From assembly GCA_037954665.1 (NCBI GenBank), contig JBBMOL010000013.1, forward strand, positions 1,984,001-2,048,000: a DNA stretch of 64,000 nt, in the 5' to 3' direction. The stretch comes from Laguncularia racemosa (Eukaryota; Streptophyta; Magnoliopsida; Myrtales; Combretaceae). Below, in pieces: positions 61,328 through 64,000 of this stretch. Numbering within the stretch: the stretch's first letter is position 1; every line of letters begins with the position of its first letter. The notes under the pieces were generated by a model, which worked only from the letters and a program-made list of their open reading frames with translations, did no database searches and was not told the DNA's origin. The position numbers were made by a program, and so were the translations under genes.

Positions 61328-62716
61328 ATAGGGCTAGGTTAAAAAAAAATCAATCAAACTACAAACTAAAATAAACTAAATTGAATCAAATTGTAATTTG
61401 AGTTTAAACCATTTTTTTAGAATACAAAAAATTACAAATTGAGTCGAATCATTCTCTTTTAGATTTGAAAAAATTACAAACCGAATTAAACTATTTTGAA
61501 TTGAATTGAACTCTAAGAAGTAAAAAAAAAAAATGACAGTGAAAGTTTAGAAAATGTACAATTAAAAAAAAGCATTTCATGTTACTTGTTCAATTTCACA
61601 TCGTATTTGGTTTTCATCAAAGAACTTCCTAATTTTTTATTTTATTTTTACTTATAAATTAATATAGAAACAGAATTATATAAAGAAAAATCATAAAATC
61701 TACTTAAATATATCACATAAATATTAAAGATGGTAACCGAACTGAATAAATGATAATAAATTGTATCTTTTTTTATATTTAGTATAATCTTTTATGACTT
61801 ATTGACTTGCATATATTAAAAAAAAATCAATAACATGCGTGATAATGATTTGAACTATATACTGAATTAGACTAAGGGAAACCTACTAAAATAATGCATT
61901 TTTTTTAAATTCATGAAATAAGGTATCCAAAAAAATTATTCAAAAAATAAGTTGTGAAGGCGCAAACCAGATCTACGCCTTCAGCTTGTAGGATCTTGTT
62001 TCTTTTTCTTTTCTTTTCTTCTTTTCAATTTGGTAGCTAATAAGCCATGAAAACACATCAATTTGACTTTCATAAAAATACGCATTCGATCTTAGTTACA
62101 ATATACTTAAATCAATTTTTTTATATATTATAGACTTTGTAACTTCATAGTCCACACGAACAAAAATTATGATTCTTTGAAGTTAAAAAAGTAAATTGTA
62201 TTAATATCAGTTTTTTTTTTTTTTGTATACTATGAGATAAATCATAAAGGGGTGAGAATTTTTTTTTAATAAATATTAAATCAATTTTTATAAGTTTTAA
62301 ATTTATAAAAATTATTTTTTTGTTATTCTTTATGTAACTTTTATTTTTTAAAATAAAAAATAAATTTGAGAAAATTTAATTTTCTTTATATGATTTTTCA
62401 TAAAAAAAAAATCAATGATAAATTTTCTCAAATTAAAAGAAAAACTGCAATACATACTAAAGGCGCATTCTAGGTATACCTAACTTATTTTTGAAATAAT
62501 TTTTTTGGATATCTTATTTCTCAATTTTTTAATTGAATTATTTTATTGGATTCCTCATTGGACCAATCGATTTTTTTTTTAGGTTCGAAGACTAAACTGT
62601 ATGATTAGGTTAGATTTAGAAAAGAAAAAAAAAAGAACCATAATACATGATTTGGTTTGGTTCTTAGGGTTAAATCATACTATATTGAACTAAATTGTGC
62701 CCATCCCTATTTAAAT
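61328..62716. mobile_element. Outer TIR element, probably interrupted by the next one
   Basis: The left edge TAGGGCTAGGTTAAAA, followed by AAACTAAATTGAATCAAATTG-type sequence, pairs loosely with the reverse complement of the right edge (TAGGGATGGGCACAATTTAG, TTCAATATAG). TGCCCATCCCTA-type ends and AAACCGAACCAA-like interiors are common in plant MITEs. Confidence 0.35.
61884..62545. mobile_element. Inner TIR element with arms of about 75 bp
   Basis: AATTCATGAAATAAGGTATC, CAAAAAAATTATTC and AAAAATAAGTTGTG with AGGCGCA on the left pair with the reverse complement of 62455-62545 (AGGCGCAT, TAACTTATTTTTGAAATAAT, TTTTTGGATATCTTATTTC). The arms match at an estimated 75-80%. Not coding inside. Confidence 0.65.
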
Positions 62717-64000
62717 ACACAATCTTTGATAATTATTTTATGGGATTTGTTAGAATATTTAATCTAAAAGAAAGTGGAATAAGTAAAAAAAAAAAGGTTG
62801 ATTAATTAATAGATCATCTTTTGTATTTATAACTAAATTAATGAAATAAAAATGCAATTCTACTAATAAGGATAAAATATAAAAATGAAAATGGGTTGAT
62901 TGCAAAATATAGTTTATGAATTAATCACTTTATTAATTAACTTATGTTCAATCTTAATTGTAAAAATTACTAATACGATACATAGAATCAAATCTAACTC
63001 AAAATGATTTACAAAGCTTTAATTTATCTACTTAAGATCTTGATATATCAATAGAATCATCATCTAAACTCCGAGCTTTTTTTTTTCAACTTTGTATTTA
63101 AAGTTTTAAATTATTAAATAGTATATCAAATTCAATATTTATTTGTTAAGTTATATATATAAATTTTAAAATTACTAAATATCATATATTATTAATTTTT
63201 ATTTATTAAATTTACTATTTTTATCGTTTAAGGAATAATGTCATGAAAATTACTAACTGACTAGAGAGTATAGATCTAAACAACAAGAGACGTGAGGATA
63301 AATTTGATAAATAAATATTAATTAAATATAATATTTAATAATTTTAAATTTTAGATGTACAATGAAATGTATTCGAGATTATAAAAAAAGAAAAGAAAAC
63401 AAACAAAAAAGTTCTTCTAACAATAAAGGAAAAGCTCAAAGCTGATTTGCCCCTATGTGATATGTCCAAAGCCTAGGAAGCTATTTTACGAAAATGGAAA
63501 AAAGACTACCAAATGAGTAAGAGCAAGGACATCCCAATTTCATGCAAAGCATCTGTTGGTAGTGTACGTATCCTTGGTGAGCGAGCCACAACACACAGAC
63601 ACACACGAAACACAAATGTTGTATTGATGAGTCTTCTTTTCTATCATCAGCCGCCAAATGTCTGAGAATTTTGTCCTTGGTGGTTCCGGTCGTGTGATGT
63701 AATGATTCTGGTTTGGTTGGAGAATGAAGTGTCCATTACATTACTGCTGGGCTGTGTTGCGTGTTGTGTCCATTCCCATCCTAGGGTTTAGTTACATCTT
63801 ATAATTTTAAATTGCTGATAAATTGCAGGGTAGATAATCCCTCATTCAGCTACCAATTTATTTTTGAAATTGAGTTATTAGATTTTAAAACTTAAAAAAA
63901 TTATTTTTAAATTTCATTTTATTATTTTGTTGTTCGATAAAAAGAATATTAAAAACACTTCTTCATTTTATTTTTTAAATGATGAAATAAACAGACTATA
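62717..64000. other. Intergenic to window end; nothing recognised
   Basis: AT-rich to about 63410, then less AT-rich (63417-63790) with no open frame I can assign. The last stretch might be the promoter side of a gene beyond the window. Confidence 0.5.

Overview
This window comes from a eudicot plant nuclear genome. It is AT-rich, has spliced genes with GT-AG introns, and carries plant-specific gene families amid many decayed Ty1/copia and Ty3/gypsy retrotransposons and short terminal-inverted-repeat (TIR) elements. I could not place it to genus. Three protein-coding genes can be supported. Exon coordinates were read by hand from splice consensus, frame continuity and family similarity.

Layout. 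(1) 1-7012, + strand: the 3' part of a SirB1-like (transglutaminase-fold plus TPR) gene whose first exon(s) lie before the window. Its introns hold a LINE ORF1 remnant (1-860) and two TIR elements (about 3.83-4.63 kb and 5.57-6.59 kb). (2) 8236-12565, - strand: a Ty1/copia element with 148-bp LTRs, an initiator-Met-type primer-binding site, broken pol and almost no gag. (3) 12.6-31.4 kb: about 19 kb without a gene I can support. It contains MITE-like elements, a long inverted repeat (20016-21177), a G-rich tract and a decayed copia RT-RNase H fragment (26.2-27.3 kb). (4) 31.4-37.0 kb, + strand: an LRP1/SHI-family (SRS) transcription factor gene with two coding exons and a CT-rich leader. (5) 37136-47488, - strand: a Tekay/Del-type Ty3/gypsy chromovirus with about 2-kb LTRs, itself interrupted by a 1.4-kb solo-LTR-like insertion (42878-44265). 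(6) 47.5-50.4 kb: intergenic, with one possible orphan exon and a SINE-like head. (7) 50417-54845, - strand: a complete eight-exon phosphatidylinositol 4-phosphate 5-kinase with N-terminal MORN repeats, closest to Arabidopsis PIP5K6. Its leader has an upstream ORF that overlaps the main start, and a degenerate 60-76-bp tandem array lies upstream. (8) 55.8-64.0 kb: intergenic, with a Tat/Ogre-like LTR segment and primer-binding site (about 59.0-60.95 kb) and two apparently nested TIR elements (61.3-62.7 kb).

The three genes do not form a functional cluster. One (PIP5K6-like) makes PtdIns(4,5)P2 at the plasma membrane, one (LRP1-like) is a nuclear auxin/organ-development regulator, and the third (SirB1-like) belongs to a family of poorly known function. 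I saw no CRISPR array, rRNA, convincing tRNA gene, biosynthetic cluster or clearly new biological system. The most unusual signals are the overlapping uORF and tandem array of the PIP5K gene, the long inverted repeat near 20 kb, and the CACGACCGTGT-type palindrome arrays inside LTRs.
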